The notes: generated by a model from the sequence alone, not told the origin. DNA of 42,698 nucleotides from Opitutus sp. GAS368 (GCA_945862035.1 CAMAXB010000001.1:1-42698); one strand, 5' to 3'. Shown: positions 1 to 8,776, numbered from the stretch's first letter. Numbers and translations are program-made.

Positions 1-53
1 TCGCTGACCCCGGTGTTTTGGGATTTCCACCCGGACCGGGGTCAGCGACCCCA
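1..53. repeat. REP-like palindrome with 14-bp inverted arms
   Basis: Bases 1-14 (TCGCTGACCCCGGT) are the exact reverse complement of bases 35-48, separated by a 20-nt loop. The right side continues to give CGGACCGGGGTCAGCGACCC, and a 22-nt stretch starting at base 32 recurs identically at 8446-8467. The core GGGGTCAGCGACCCC is itself nearly palindromic. A partial copy (TTCGCTGACCCCG) lies near 28536. This resembles REP sequences mobilised by RAYT transposases, but no transposase is present here. The element may extend beyond the window edge. Confidence 0.6.
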
Positions 54-85
54 ACTACACCTTCATTTGAGATGCTCCTCGGCCC

Positions 86-1084
86 TCACTTCGGCCAGAG
101 AATCGCCACATAGGCCACGTAGCCCAGCATCAGAGCGCCGCCCTCGCGACGACCGATGCGATTTCCCGTCCAGGCGAAGACCAGCAGGAGGACCGAAACC
201 AGAATCATCACGGGATTGTCGAAACGCACAATCTGGGCGGGCACATCGGTCGGCGAGATCAGGGCCGTGACTCCACCGATCCCAAGCGTGTTATAGATGT
301 TCGAACCGAGCACATTGCCCAATGCCACATCGGAGTGCTTGCGGATAGCCGCCACCACGGAGGTGACCAATTCCGGCATGGAGGTCCCCACGGCAACAAT
401 CGTCAGCCCGATGACCGATTCGGATATCCCGAAGCCCCGGGCCAGCCGAATGGCGCCGTCGACCAGCAGGCCACCGCCGACCACGACCAAGGCCAAGCCC
501 GCGACGGCGATGCCCGCCGAGACGGCAATGTCCATTCGCGCCGACCGGGCGGGGGTCTTGCGGTGATGATCGACCACCTCATCGTGCGCTTCTGCCTTTT
601 CAAATGCTGCGGTGTGACCCTCGGTGGCGGTGGCTGGAACAACCTTTTCCTGTCGGTAGGCGTAAACGATGTAGGAGACGAGACCCGCGAGGAAGACGAT
701 CCCCACCAGCCGGTCGAGGACCCACACCCAAGAGACGGCTGCGAAGAGGATCGCAGACGCCAGCACGATGACCCCATCCCGCCGCAACGCCGACGGACCC
801 ACCTTGATCGGCGTGATAAGCGCCGAAAGGCCGAGAATGAAGAGGATGTTCGCGATGTTCGAGCCGACGATATTGCCCACCGCGATGCCCGGCGAGCCGG
901 CGATGGCCGCCTGCACACTCGTCACCAGTTCCGGCGTCGAGGTGCCGAAACCGACCAGCGTGAGGCCGATCAACAGCGGCGACATGCCGAAGCGCTCAGC
1001 AAGGCGCACCGCACCGCGCACAAGGAATTCACCGCCCGCAATGAGCAGAACCAGGCCACCGGCCAAAAGGAGGAACGTATCCAT
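86..1084 (-). CDS. Calcium/sodium antiporter (CaCA family, YrbG-like)
   Basis: The 332-aa membrane protein has the internal duplication typical of cation/Ca2+ exchangers. The first alpha repeat, at about residues 35-85, carries GFGTSTPELVTS and GNIVGSNIANILFILG. The second, at about 217-275, carries AVGTSMPELVTS and GNVLGSNIYNTLGIGG. The acidic residue in each TPELVTS/MPELVTS motif and the GSN motifs form the ion path in this family. A hydrophilic His/Glu-rich loop (about residues 150-180) separates the halves, as in YrbG homologues. It probably exchanges Na+ for Ca2+ across the inner membrane. It lies 139 bp downstream of the serine hydrolase on the same strand. Family assignment is firm; ion specificity is inferred. 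Confidence 0.93.
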   Translation of the reverse strand: MDTFLLLAGGLVLLIAGGEFLVRGAVRLAERFGMSPLLIGLTLVGFGTSTPELVTSVQAAIAGSPGIAVGNIVGSNIANILFILGLSALITPIKVGPSALRRDGVIVLASAILFAAVSWVWVLDRLVGIVFLAGLVSYIVYAYRQEKVVPATATEGHTAAFEKAEAHDEVVDHHRKTPARSARMDIAVSAGIAVAGLALVVVGGGLLVDGAIRLARGFGISESVIGLTIVAVGTSMPELVTSVVAAIRKHSDVALGNVLGSNIYNTLGIGGVTALISPTDVPAQIVRFDNPVMILVSVLLLVFAWTGNRIGRREGGALMLGYVAYVAILWPK

Positions 1085-1223
1085 GAAAATGAGCGCCGGA
1101 GTTTCTCCGGCGCCGTGGCAGGCGTATGCGTAGACCAGCCGAGCGCAAGCGCGGAGCGCCTCATTCCAAATTCACCGGAATTTTCGACTCGGATCAACGG
1201 ACCGGCCGGGATCGCACCGCAGC

Positions 1224-2486
1224 CTATTTCACCAGCGCTTGGTAGATCATGACCTTGAACTTCTGGTTCAGGTCCACCCCTGTGGCCGGCCGCAGCTGCG
1301 CCATGAAAATCGCGACCATACGCTCCTGCGGGTCGATCAGGTACTGTGGAAAGTAAGCGCTACCCCAGCCATAGGCGCCCTCGGAACTGAGTTCGCCAAA
1401 CTTCCCGAGATCCTCGGTCACCCAGAAGCCCAGGCCGAAGCCCTGGCGGCCGTTGTTGTGTTTCTCGCCGACGTGGTTGGCGCTCATGAGCGCCACCGTC
1501 TTCGGACTGAGCAGGCGGACACCGTCCAGCTCGCCTCCGTTGAGCAACATCTGCAGCAGGCGCGCGTAGTCGGTGACCGTCGCCATCAGGCCCGCGCCTC
1601 CGGAGAAGGCCTTGCGGGGACCGTTGATGTAATCGGAACGCTCCGAAGTCTCGTTGCGCACCAGCTGCCCGCGCTCGATTCCGTAGACCGGAGCGAGGCG
1701 CGCCTCCTTGCCGGGCGGCAGATAGAACGCGGTGTCCTTCATGCCGAGCGGGCCGGTGATGCGTTCGGCGATAAATCGATCGAGCGGCAGGCCGGACGCC
1801 ACCTCGACCAAGTACCCAAGCACGTCGGTGGAATAGCCGTACTGGTAGGCGTCACCCGGATGGCCGTGGAGCGGCAGCTTCGCCAAGCGGTTGATGAGCT
1901 CGCCGATGGTCTGGTCCTGATCAATGAGGTACCACCCGTGGAGCTTGGCCGCCTTGTAGTCATCCACGGCCAGCCCGTCGCCATAGGTCAGGCCGGCAGT
2001 GTGGGTCAGCAGGTCACGAATCTGGATCGGGCGCTTGGCCGGAACGGTCGAGTACTTCGTTCCCGCCGGCGAACCCGGTAAAGCGGGGATCGCGACGACC
2101 GGATTCTTGAAGGCGGGGATGTAATTCGCCACCGGATCGCTGAGCATGAACTTGCCCTCTTCGTAGAGCATCATAACCGCCACGGTCGTCACGGCCTTGC
2201 TCATCGAGGCGATGCGAAAAATGGCGTCGGTCGGCATGGCCTTGCCGGCCTCGATGTCCTGGTGCCCGTAGGCCTTGAGATGGGCGACCTGGCCATCGCG
2301 GGCCACGTAGACGATGCCGCCCGCCAGCTGCTGGCGCGCGATGTAGTCGTTCACGACCGCATCGAGGCGGCCGAGACGGGCGGGGTCAAAGCCGAGCGCG
2401 GCGGGCGATTGGGCGTGGGCGGGGATGGCCGCGATCACCGCGGCAAGGGTCACAAGGGAGGCAAACCGGCGAAGGAGGAAGGTCAT
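1224..2486 (-). CDS. Exported serine hydrolase, class C beta-lactamase-like
   Basis: The reading frame opens upstream to 2642, but the ATG at 2486 starts a clear Sec signal peptide (MTFLLRRFASLVTLAAVIAA...AHA), giving 420 aa. The SxxK nucleophile motif is at S94-M-S-K97. The second motif is Y218-S-T, where the family usually has YSN, in the context PGDAYQYGYST. The sequence HTAGLTYG at about 162-169 is typical of the beta-lactamase-related/esterase EstB-like branch. GWGSAY near the C-terminus probably takes the place of the KTG/HxG motif. The enzyme should act in the periplasm or outside the cell as an esterase or D-aminopeptidase-type hydrolase; true beta-lactamase activity cannot be deduced. 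It is divergent from the 2711 gene across 224 bp. Confidence 0.9.
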   Translation of the reverse strand: MTFLLRRFASLVTLAAVIAAIPAHAQSPAALGFDPARLGRLDAVVNDYIARQQLAGGIVYVARDGQVAHLKAYGHQDIEAGKAMPTDAIFRIASMSKAVTTVAVMMLYEEGKFMLSDPVANYIPAFKNPVVAIPALPGSPAGTKYSTVPAKRPIQIRDLLTHTAGLTYGDGLAVDDYKAAKLHGWYLIDQDQTIGELINRLAKLPLHGHPGDAYQYGYSTDVLGYLVEVASGLPLDRFIAERITGPLGMKDTAFYLPPGKEARLAPVYGIERGQLVRNETSERSDYINGPRKAFSGGAGLMATVTDYARLLQMLLNGGELDGVRLLSPKTVALMSANHVGEKHNNGRQGFGLGFWVTEDLGKFGELSSEGAYGWGSAYFPQYLIDPQERMVAIFMAQLRPATGVDLNQKFKVMIYQALVK

Positions 2487-2710
2487 GAGGGGTAGAGAGC
2501 AAGGGTGGCAAAACTTGCCTGCCGGGACAAACGCAAATCCTGCGGCCGGCGGGGAAAGCGAAGGACCCCAATCAGGAGATCGGCGGATCACGCTACGGGA
2601 GAACCCCTCGTGGCCCTTGCCATGGGCGAGCTCTGCGGCCACCCTCCCGTTCGGGTCAGCCCCTCGGTTTTGGCGGAACCCCGGCCATTGCCCGACGTCC
2701 CACTTCGCTG

Positions 2711-3316
2711 ATGAACTTCCCCAATCCTGCAGCGGTGCTTCGCCGTACTCTCGGCATCGCCGCTCTGCTGGTGCTCGTCACCGCCGGCCACGCAGCGGGT
2801 CTGCGTTACACCGACGGACTTGCTCCCGAAGCCCAAATCGCGGCCGGACTCCGGCGCGTCAGCCCCGCCCAGCTCAGCGCCCTGAATGAACAAATCGGGC
2901 GCGAACTCGCTCTGGCGCGCGCCGGGGATGTGCGGGGCTTTGCCGGCACGTTTTCTGGCCGGCGCACGGCCGCCGAGCGGGCCGCCGCCGGACTCGACCT
3001 GCTGACGGATACCGAGCGCGGGCGGATCGACGCCCTCGTGGTGACCCTACTGGCCAGTCCCCCCGCCACGTTCTGGCCCAGCCAGGCGGCGTCGCCCCGC
3101 GACCGCGGGCTCGAGCCCGTCAGCGAACGCCCCCGGATCCACGGATCGGTGACGGCGATGTATGGCTGGGGTAGCGGCGGCTCCTCCACTTACGGCGGTT
3201 CGCTCTCCACTCACTTTTACGATCCCGTCCGCAAGTTTTCCGCCGCCGTGGAAATCTCCGACTACCGCACCGACCACGGCAATCTGCCGCGCTATCTCAC
3301 CCGCGAGAGGAGATAG
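2711..3316 (+). CDS. Exported protein of unknown function
   Basis: The 201-aa product begins with a signal peptide (hydrophobic run at about residues 13-28, ending near GHAAG). A helical, Ala/Arg/Glu-rich middle (about 35-105) is followed by a Gly/Ser/Tyr-rich C-terminal third (VTAMYGWGSGGSSTYGG, FYDPVRKFSAAVEIS). That C-terminal pattern recalls outer-membrane or beta-strand surface proteins, but I recognise no family. It is followed by an inverted element (3351-3435). The start ATG is the first in frame and sits just upstream of the signal sequence. Confidence 0.7.
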   Translation: MNFPNPAAVLRRTLGIAALLVLVTAGHAAGLRYTDGLAPEAQIAAGLRRVSPAQLSALNEQIGRELALARAGDVRGFAGTFSGRRTAAERAAAGLDLLTDTERGRIDALVVTLLASPPATFWPSQAASPRDRGLEPVSERPRIHGSVTAMYGWGSGGSSTYGGSLSTHFYDPVRKFSAAVEISDYRTDHGNLPRYLTRERR

Positions 3317-3350
3317 GGCAAATTCCAACCCATTCAATCCATCAATCCGT

Positions 3351-3435
3351 TTACCACGGATGAACACCGATCAACACAGATAACGACCCTGCTAATCGGA
3401 TCGAATCGGTGACCATCGGTGGGCATCCGTGGTAA
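3351..3435. repeat. Inverted intergenic element, ACCACGGAT type
   Basis: The left arm begins TTACCACGGATGAACACCGA at 3351. The right arm ends GGGCATCCGTGGTAA at 3435, so the outer bases pair, with further matches inwards (CACCGAT against ATCGGTG). The unit is a roughly 9-11-nt iteration of the type GGATGNACACN. It lies 34 bp after the stop at 3316. The same family appears at 38943-39013, and a right-arm-like fragment lies at 8609-8635. Confidence 0.8.
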
Positions 3436-3528
3436 AAATGCCTTTCTCCGGTCGCAACCGATCATGTTGATCCAGCCGGTTGGCCGCTCGGCGCTTGCCA
3501 GTCGCGGCCGTTCGCGTGCTATGGCGTG

Positions 3529-3957
3529 ATGAAACCGCTCCTACTGCTGGCTCTGGTGGCCGCCCTGTTCACGTCCGGCTGTGCCTCCTACCAGACCCAG
3601 GTCGATCGCAGCCAGCCGGCGGCGAATCACCGGCGGTACTTCGTTCAAGCCAATCTCAATGACAACCACGCGGTGGCGCAGCTGATCGCGTCAACCCTTC
3701 GCGCCCGCGGGCTCACCGCGGAAAGCGGACCGCTGACGATGATGCCGCCCGACACCGAAGTCGTCGTGACCTATCAGGACCGTTGGAACTGGGACTTTGG
3801 GCAGCACATGGTGTACCTCCGCATTGCGCTCCGCGACACCGCGACCAACGCGCCCGTGGCCAGCGCGGTGTTCAACGGTCCGGTCGCCATCAACAAGGAT
3901 CCGCCCGAAGTCGTCGCCCGCCTGCTCCGTGATCTGCTCGACCGCAACAGCCCCTGA
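3529..3957 (+). CDS. Small lipoprotein of unknown function
   Basis: The ATG at 3529 is preferred over the adjacent GTG at 3526; the product is 142 aa. It has a short signal peptide and a lipobox (FTSGC, Cys at about residue 19), so it should be lipid-anchored. The mature part is a compact alpha/beta domain with alternating hydrophobic strands (DTEVVVTYQDRWNWDF, MVYLRIALRD) and a C-terminal helix (PPEVVARLLRDLLDR). This resembles DUF4136-like lipoproteins, but the match is not certain. The stop is 6 bp before the GTG start of the M20 peptidase, so the two are probably co-transcribed. Confidence 0.8.
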   Translation: MKPLLLLALVAALFTSGCASYQTQVDRSQPAANHRRYFVQANLNDNHAVAQLIASTLRARGLTAESGPLTMMPPDTEVVVTYQDRWNWDFGQHMVYLRIALRDTATNAPVASAVFNGPVAINKDPPEVVARLLRDLLDRNSP

Positions 3958-3963
3958 AATCGC

Positions 3964-5145
3964 GTGAATCTTCCGGCGATTGCCTCACTGATCGCCGCAG
4001 GCCCAGCCCTGCGGCGGCAATTGATCGATTGGGCCGGGATCAACTCCGGTTCCGATCATCCGGCCGGGCTTGCCCGCATGGCCGAGGTCCTGGGCGATGC
4101 CTGTCGTGAGCTGACCCCGGAAGTTGCGCTCGAACCGCTCGACGCCGCCGGGCGGGTCGCGGTCCGCGCTCGCCTTCGGTCCACGGCCCCGATCCAGATC
4201 CTCTGCAGCGGACACTTCGACACGGTCTACGGCGCCACGCACCCCTTCCAAGGTACAACCGTGATTGACGGCGATCGGCTGAATGGCCCCGGAGTCGCAG
4301 ACATGAAAGGCGGTCTGGTGGTCATGCTCGCCGCCCTGGCCGCCTTCGAGCAAACGCCGGCGGCGGGCCAGCTGGGCTGGGAAATCCTGCTGACGCCGGA
4401 TGAGGAGACGGGCTCGCAAGCCTCACGTTCACTGATCGAATCGGCCGCTCCCCGTTTCGACGCGGCCCTGGTTTTAGAGCCCGCACGGGAAAACGGAGAT
4501 CTTGTGCGCTCGCGCAAGGGTACGGGGACCTATACGCTGACTTGTCACGGGCGCGAGGCCCACGCCGGACGCAATCCACAGGAAGGCCGCAATGCGATCG
4601 TCGCACTGGCCGCCATTCTGCTCGGCCTCCACCGCCTGCCGGACGAGGTGCCCGACCTGATGCTCAACATCGGTTCAATCCAAGGCGGAGGCGCCGTCAA
4701 CATCGTGCCCGCGCTCGCTTCCGCCGAGATCAATGTCCGGATTGGACGCACGGAGACCGCCACCGTCTTCCATGACCGCCTGCAGGCCCTGCTCGCCCCA
4801 TTCGAGGCGCAGGAAGGCTACCGCTTTGAGGTCGGGGGCGGCTTCAATCGCCTACCCATGGAGGCCGGCGAGGTCACAACGCGTCTGTTCGAGGTTTGGC
4901 AGGGATGCGCGCGGGATTTGGGCGAGCGCCCGTTCTCATGGGTGCATGTCGGTGGCGGTTCCGATGGTAATCTGCTGTCCGCGGCAGGCCTGCCCTGCAT
5001 CGACGGCGTCGGCGTCGTCGGGGGCGAACTCCACAGCGCACGCGAATGGATGGACCTCTCCAGCCTCACCGGCCGAGCCCGCATCGCCGCCCTCGCCCTG
5101 CACCGGATCGCCTCCGGCGAGATCGTCTTCCCGCAGCGGCGCTAA
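3964..5145 (+). CDS. M20 family metallopeptidase (glutamate carboxypeptidase / ArgE-DapE-like)
   Basis: The 393-aa protein starts at GTG 3964. The di-zinc site of M20 enzymes is visible: H84-F-D86 in CSGHFDTVYG, bridging D113 in GPGVADMKGG, the catalytic/ligand pair E147-E148 in TPDEETGS, and a C-terminal His in GGELHSAREW near residue 355. The lid domain motif GREAHAGRNPQEGRNA contains the His that contacts substrate in the dimer. There is no signal peptide, so it is probably cytoplasmic. It should remove an acyl or glutamyl group from an amino acid or small peptide; the carboxypeptidase G2-like branch seems closest. The substrate is unknown. Confidence 0.9.
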   Translation: MNLPAIASLIAAGPALRRQLIDWAGINSGSDHPAGLARMAEVLGDACRELTPEVALEPLDAAGRVAVRARLRSTAPIQILCSGHFDTVYGATHPFQGTTVIDGDRLNGPGVADMKGGLVVMLAALAAFEQTPAAGQLGWEILLTPDEETGSQASRSLIESAAPRFDAALVLEPARENGDLVRSRKGTGTYTLTCHGREAHAGRNPQEGRNAIVALAAILLGLHRLPDEVPDLMLNIGSIQGGGAVNIVPALASAEINVRIGRTETATVFHDRLQALLAPFEAQEGYRFEVGGGFNRLPMEAGEVTTRLFEVWQGCARDLGERPFSWVHVGGGSDGNLLSAAGLPCIDGVGVVGGELHSAREWMDLSSLTGRARIAALALHRIASGEIVFPQRR

Positions 5146-5159
5146 GATCGATCCGATCC

Positions 5160-5270
5160 GGAAGTCGCGCAGAGACGCAGAGCCGCGGAGAAGACGACCC
5201 GAAAAGCCGAGCGCGTTTTCGATCTGCGCTGCGGCCCGACGCCTCCGCGCGAGTTCCTTGCTCGCGGCCG
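5160..5270. repeat. Degenerate inverted element, GCAGAGACGCAGAG type
   Basis: Just after the M20 stop, GCGCAGAGACGCAGAGCCGC is an iterated GCAGA/CGCAGAG unit. The opposite arm is poorly preserved: TCTGCGCTGCGG and CTCCGCGCG appear at about 5221-5255. It sits in the convergent space between the M20 peptidase and the hemolysin III-type gene. The pairing is imperfect, so this could be an old copy. Confidence 0.45.
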
Positions 5271-5271
5271 C

Positions 5272-5931
5272 TTACACGGACCGCACGAGCGTGCCGTACA
5301 CGGCGAAGTAGTGGCAGGCGCTTCCGCCGAGCACGAAGAGGTGCCAGACGGCATGGTGGTACGGCAGGCTGCGCCACAGGTAGAACACCGTGCCCCCGGT
5401 GTAGCACAAGCCACCGGCGAGCAGCAGCCAGAGTTGCGGCGGGGCGACCGCGGCCAGCATCGGCCGGGTGGCCACGACGACGAGCCAGCCCATGGCAAGG
5501 TAGAGGAGCGTCGAGACGATCGTGAAGCGGCCCGCAAACCAGAACTTCAGCACGATGCCCGCCACCGCCAGCCCCCAGATGATGCCGAAGAGGCTCCAGC
5601 CCCATGTTCCCCGCAGGCTCACCAGCAGGAAGGGCGTGTACGTCCCCGCAATCAGGAGGAAAATCGCCGCATGATCGAACTTACGCAGCAGACGCTTCGC
5701 CTCCGGCTCGCGAAAAGCATGATAGAGGGTAGACGCCGTATAGAGCAGCACCAGCGAGGTCCCGAACACGCAGGCTGCCACCACATCCCAAATGTCGCCG
5801 CGACGGGCGGACAGGGTCACCAATACCGCCATCCCCACCAAGCCCAGCAGCACGCCCGCAGCATGCGTAAGGCAGTTCGCCCGCTCCTCCGCCTCAGTGT
5901 ACACCGAAGGTGTGCTGGCAGGGCCGTTCAT
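5272..5931 (-). CDS. Hemolysin III / PAQR family membrane protein (YqfA-like)
   Basis: The start at ATG 5931 gives 219 aa and matches the family N-terminus (SVYTEAEERANCLTHAAGV). Seven hydrophobic segments are visible. Family hallmarks are the early E-x-x-N-x-x-x-H segment, STLYHAF after TM2, KFDHAAIFLLIAGTYTPF, and the C-terminal H(x3)H region LPYHHAVWHLFVLGGSACHYF. The conserved His/Asp residues form a putative intramembrane zinc site in PAQR proteins. The role in bacteria is unclear; despite the name, haemolytic activity is not implied. It is divergent from the EF-hand protein gene at 6090 across 158 bp. Confidence 0.92.
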   Translation of the reverse strand: MNGPASTPSVYTEAEERANCLTHAAGVLLGLVGMAVLVTLSARRGDIWDVVAACVFGTSLVLLYTASTLYHAFREPEAKRLLRKFDHAAIFLLIAGTYTPFLLVSLRGTWGWSLFGIIWGLAVAGIVLKFWFAGRFTIVSTLLYLAMGWLVVVATRPMLAAVAPPQLWLLLAGGLCYTGGTVFYLWRSLPYHHAVWHLFVLGGSACHYFAVYGTLVRSV

Positions 5932-6089
5932 GCGCCCAGCGTCAGACTCGAGCCCGAACTTGGCAACGGACTTTTCATGCGGTGCCGCGGGCCGGCCGTA
6001 ACCGTGCGAGGCTACGCAAATCCATCCACGCCTCGCGATTGCCAAATTCCCAGCCGGTCGCTTATCCTCCCCGCCTCCACCCGCCTCCC

Positions 6090-8303
6090 ATGATTCCATC
6101 CCCTGGACCCGCTCACGTTTGGAAATTCTACTGCATGGGTGGGCTCGACCAAGTTTCGCTGGAATCCGGCGCTGATCTGCTCGCGCTCGATCAGCTCGAC
6201 CAGAAGCTCTGGGTCGCCCTGAGCTGCCCGGTCAAGGGCCTCGAACTCGACGAGAGGACGCTCAGCCTGATCGACGGGGACAATGACGGTCGCATCCGCG
6301 TGCCGGAGCTGATCGAGGCGATCAAGTGGGCGGCGAAGCGCCTGAAGGACGCCGGCGAATTGCTTCGTGCATCCCCCGCCCTCCCGCTCGCGGCGATCGA
6401 CGACTCCACGCCAGAGGGCAAGATCCTGCTCGCCTCGGCCCGTCAGATCCTCGCCAACTTGGGCAAGCGGGACGCCACCGTCATCTCCGCGGACGACAGC
6501 GGCAACACCGCCAAGATTTTTTCCTCCAGCCCGCTCAATGGCGACGGCGTCATCCCGCCCGAGGCCACCGAGGACCCGGCGGCCCAGGCACTCATCAAGG
6601 ACATCATGGCCTGCCTCGGTGGCGTGCAGGATCGCACGGGGTCCGAGGGCGTGACGGCAGACAAGATTGCTGCCTTCTTTGACCAGCTCGCCGCCTACTC
6701 GGCCTGGGTCGGACTGAGTGCCTCCAAGGATATTGCGGTACTGGGGGAGGCCACCGATAAGGCTGTCGCCGCGCTGCGCGCCGTGCGGAGCAAGGTCGAG
6801 GACTACTTTGGCCGCTGCCGCCTCGCCGCCTTCGACGCCCGCGCCACCGCCGCCCTCAACCGGGCCGAGGGCGAGTACCTCGGCATCGCGGCCAAGGACA
6901 TGAAGATCACTGCCGACGAGGTTGCGGGTTTCCCGCTCTCGCGGATCGAGGCCGGCCGCGCGCTACCCCTGGTCGATAACGTCAATCCGGCCTGGGCCGC
7001 CGCGCTCGCGGCGTTGCACCAGACGGCGGTTGCTCCCGTGCTCGGAGCGGACAAGACCAGCTTGACCGAGGCTGATTGGATCGCACTTAACGCCAAGTTC
7101 GCCGCCTACGAAACCTGGCTCGGCGGCAAGGCCGGCAGCGCGGTCGAGAAGCTCGGCCTTCCGCGGGTGAAGGAAATCCTCGCCAGCCCAGCCCGCGAGG
7201 TCCTCGCCGGCCTGGTGGACAAGGACAAGGAGCTTGAGCCCGAGTTCAAGGCGATCTCGGACGTGGACCGCCTCACGCACTACCACCGGGACATGAGCAC
7301 GCTGCTCAATAACTTCGTCAATTTTTCCGACTTTTACTCGCCCGATCGTCCCGCGGTGTTCCAGGCCGGCACGCTCTTCCTCGACAGCCGCAGCACCGAA
7401 TTCTGCATCCAGGTCGCCGCACCCAGCCCGCTGGCCGCGATGAGCAAGGCCTACATCGCCTACTGCGACTGCAAGCGCTCGGGCGGGGAGACGATGAAGA
7501 TCGCCGCCTGCTTCACGCAGGGTGACAGCGATTACCTCTTCGTCGGACGCAATGGTGTGTTTTACGACCGCAAGGGCCGCGATTGGGATGCGACGATCAC
7601 GAGCATCGCCGACAACCCGATCAGCATCCGCCAAGCTTTCTGGTCGCCGTACAAGAAATTCATCCGCTTGATCGAGGATCAGATCGCGAAGCGCGCTGCC
7701 GCCGCCGAGGCCGACTCGAGCGCCAAGCTCGCCTCCGCCGCCGAGAAGACGGCCACCATGAACAAGGCCGCCCAGCCCGCCGAGCCCAGGAAGATCGATA
7801 TTGGCACCGTCGCCGCGATGGGTGTGGCGGTCGGCGCCATCGGTGGCGCCCTCGGGGCAATCGCCACGGGCCTCGCCCAACTGAACCCGATGCAGATCCC
7901 GCTGGTGCCGCTCGGCCTCATCACCGTCATTTCAGGTCCCTCGATGCTCATCGCTTGGCTCAAGCTGCGTCAGCGCAATCTAGGTCCAATCCTCGAGGCC
8001 AATGGCTGGGCCATCAACGGCCGCGTGAAGATCAACATCCCGCTCGGCACCAAGCTGACCGAAATGGCCGTCCTGCCCGCGAATGCCCGCCGCTCGCTCG
8101 AGGATCCGTACGAGGACAAGGCGGCGGCCGCCAAACGCCGGCAGATGATTCTTCTGGCCGTCCTCGTGCTGGCCGCCGTCGGCATCCGCTGGGACCACAA
8201 TCGCCACGGTCACTATTTCTGGCAGCCCGCTCCGGTTCCGGCTCCGATCGCGGTGGAAGCGCCTGCCGCTCCAGCGCCCGCGCCGGTCGAGGCCGCCAAG
8301 TAG
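6090..8303 (+). CDS. Large EF-hand membrane protein of unknown function
   Basis: ATG 6090 gives 737 aa; the frame is open upstream to 5910, but that part overlaps the divergent gene's 5' region. A canonical 12-residue EF-hand loop is visible at D62-x-D64-x-D66-G67-x-I69-x3-E73, so Ca2+ binding is likely. A second, degenerate DG-type loop (LNGDGVIPPE) follows near residue 150. The middle 400 residues are helical and acidic. The C-terminal quarter has two hydrophobic segments (GVAVGAIGGALGAIATGL and LVPLGLITVISGPSMLIAWL), then a conserved-looking globular piece, then a third hydrophobic segment (MILLAVLVLAAVGIRW) and a Pro/Ala tail. There is no signal peptide, so the long N-terminal part is probably cytoplasmic. 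I recognise no named family. The catalytic role, if any, is unknown. Confidence 0.88.
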   Translation: MIPSPGPAHVWKFYCMGGLDQVSLESGADLLALDQLDQKLWVALSCPVKGLELDERTLSLIDGDNDGRIRVPELIEAIKWAAKRLKDAGELLRASPALPLAAIDDSTPEGKILLASARQILANLGKRDATVISADDSGNTAKIFSSSPLNGDGVIPPEATEDPAAQALIKDIMACLGGVQDRTGSEGVTADKIAAFFDQLAAYSAWVGLSASKDIAVLGEATDKAVAALRAVRSKVEDYFGRCRLAAFDARATAALNRAEGEYLGIAAKDMKITADEVAGFPLSRIEAGRALPLVDNVNPAWAAALAALHQTAVAPVLGADKTSLTEADWIALNAKFAAYETWLGGKAGSAVEKLGLPRVKEILASPAREVLAGLVDKDKELEPEFKAISDVDRLTHYHRDMSTLLNNFVNFSDFYSPDRPAVFQAGTLFLDSRSTEFCIQVAAPSPLAAMSKAYIAYCDCKRSGGETMKIAACFTQGDSDYLFVGRNGVFYDRKGRDWDATITSIADNPISIRQAFWSPYKKFIRLIEDQIAKRAAAAEADSSAKLASAAEKTATMNKAAQPAEPRKIDIGTVAAMGVAVGAIGGALGAIATGLAQLNPMQIPLVPLGLITVISGPSMLIAWLKLRQRNLGPILEANGWAINGRVKINIPLGTKLTEMAVLPANARRSLEDPYEDKAAAAKRRQMILLAVLVLAAVGIRWDHNRHGHYFWQPAPVPAPIAVEAPAAPAPAPVEAAK

Positions 8304-8323
8304 GCGCGAACTCGTCGTGGGCC

Positions 8324-8349
8324 CGCGGAACACGCGGAGTACGCGGAAT
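8324..8349. repeat. CGCGGA iteron cluster
   Basis: Three near-identical units, CGCGGAACA, CGCGGAGTA and CGCGGAATC, follow one another with a 9-nt period, 21 bp after the EF-hand gene stop. A matching inverted arm (TTTCCGCGCG, about 8429-8438) is only partial. It resembles one arm of the inverted intergenic elements found elsewhere in the window. Confidence 0.5.
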
Positions 8350-8445
8350 CGATCGGGAAACGATGGAGCGTGCTGCCCTCAACGCGCTGGCTTGGTGGAA
8401 CTGGCCTCGCTGAGGCCGGTGCCTTAGCTTTCCGCGCGAGTCTTT

Positions 8446-8467
8446 CGGACCGGGGTCAGCGACCCCA
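8446..8467. repeat. REP-like palindrome, second copy
   Basis: A 22-nt stretch identical to bases 32-53, with core GGGGTCAGCGACCCC, a near-perfect palindrome. Only the right half of the larger structure at the window start is present here. The exact identity over 22 nt within 9 kb indicates a dispersed repeat family. Confidence 0.65.
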
Positions 8468-8608
8468 GCCACACGAGAGCAGGTCGAACCCGCGGCCATG
8501 AATCGTTGCCCCAACGGGAACGACCGGGCGCGGCGCCAAGTCGGCGATCTGGAGAGCGGTGTCCGGGAACGCATCGGAACCGCGCTCGGTCAGGTCGACT
8601 GGATCGTA

Positions 8609-8693
8609 GCTGTGTGAATCTGTGTTCATGGGTGGATAACGGATTGGCGGATCAAATCCCTTCGCGTCATTTCGCGCCCTTCGCGGTTATCTG
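8609..8693. repeat. Two adjacent half-elements of intergenic repeat families
   Basis: GTGTGAATCTGTGTTCATGG at about 8611 looks like the right arm of the ACCACGGAT family. The stretch at 8658-8693 (CCTTCGCGTCATTTCGCGCC, then CTTCGCGGTTATC) is the right arm of another type with a TTCGCGnC period. Neither has a clear left partner here, so they may be remnants or fused halves. Confidence 0.45.
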
Positions 8694-8776
8694 ATTGGTC
8701 GATCGTCTCGCCATCGTCGCGCTTACCCGGATCGCTTGCGTTTTACCTCATCTGGGACTGCTTAAGTCCATCTTTC

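Larger units (their letters stand above)
8304..8776. other. Intergenic region, 473 bp, repeat fragments only
   Basis: No convincing gene was seen. It holds three unrelated repeat fragments: CGCGGAACACGCGGAGTACG iterons at 8324-8349, the REP-like palindrome at 8446-8467, and half-elements at 8609-8693. The region looks like a landing site for several intergenic elements. The promoter for the DUF3750-type gene should lie in the last 100 bp, but no strong -35/-10 pair stands out. Confidence 0.6.

Noticed and set aside
5910..6089. Upstream extension of the EF-hand gene by 60 codons.
   Set aside because: It overlaps the divergent gene's 5' region and its composition is not protein-like; the ATG at 6090 gives a natural start.
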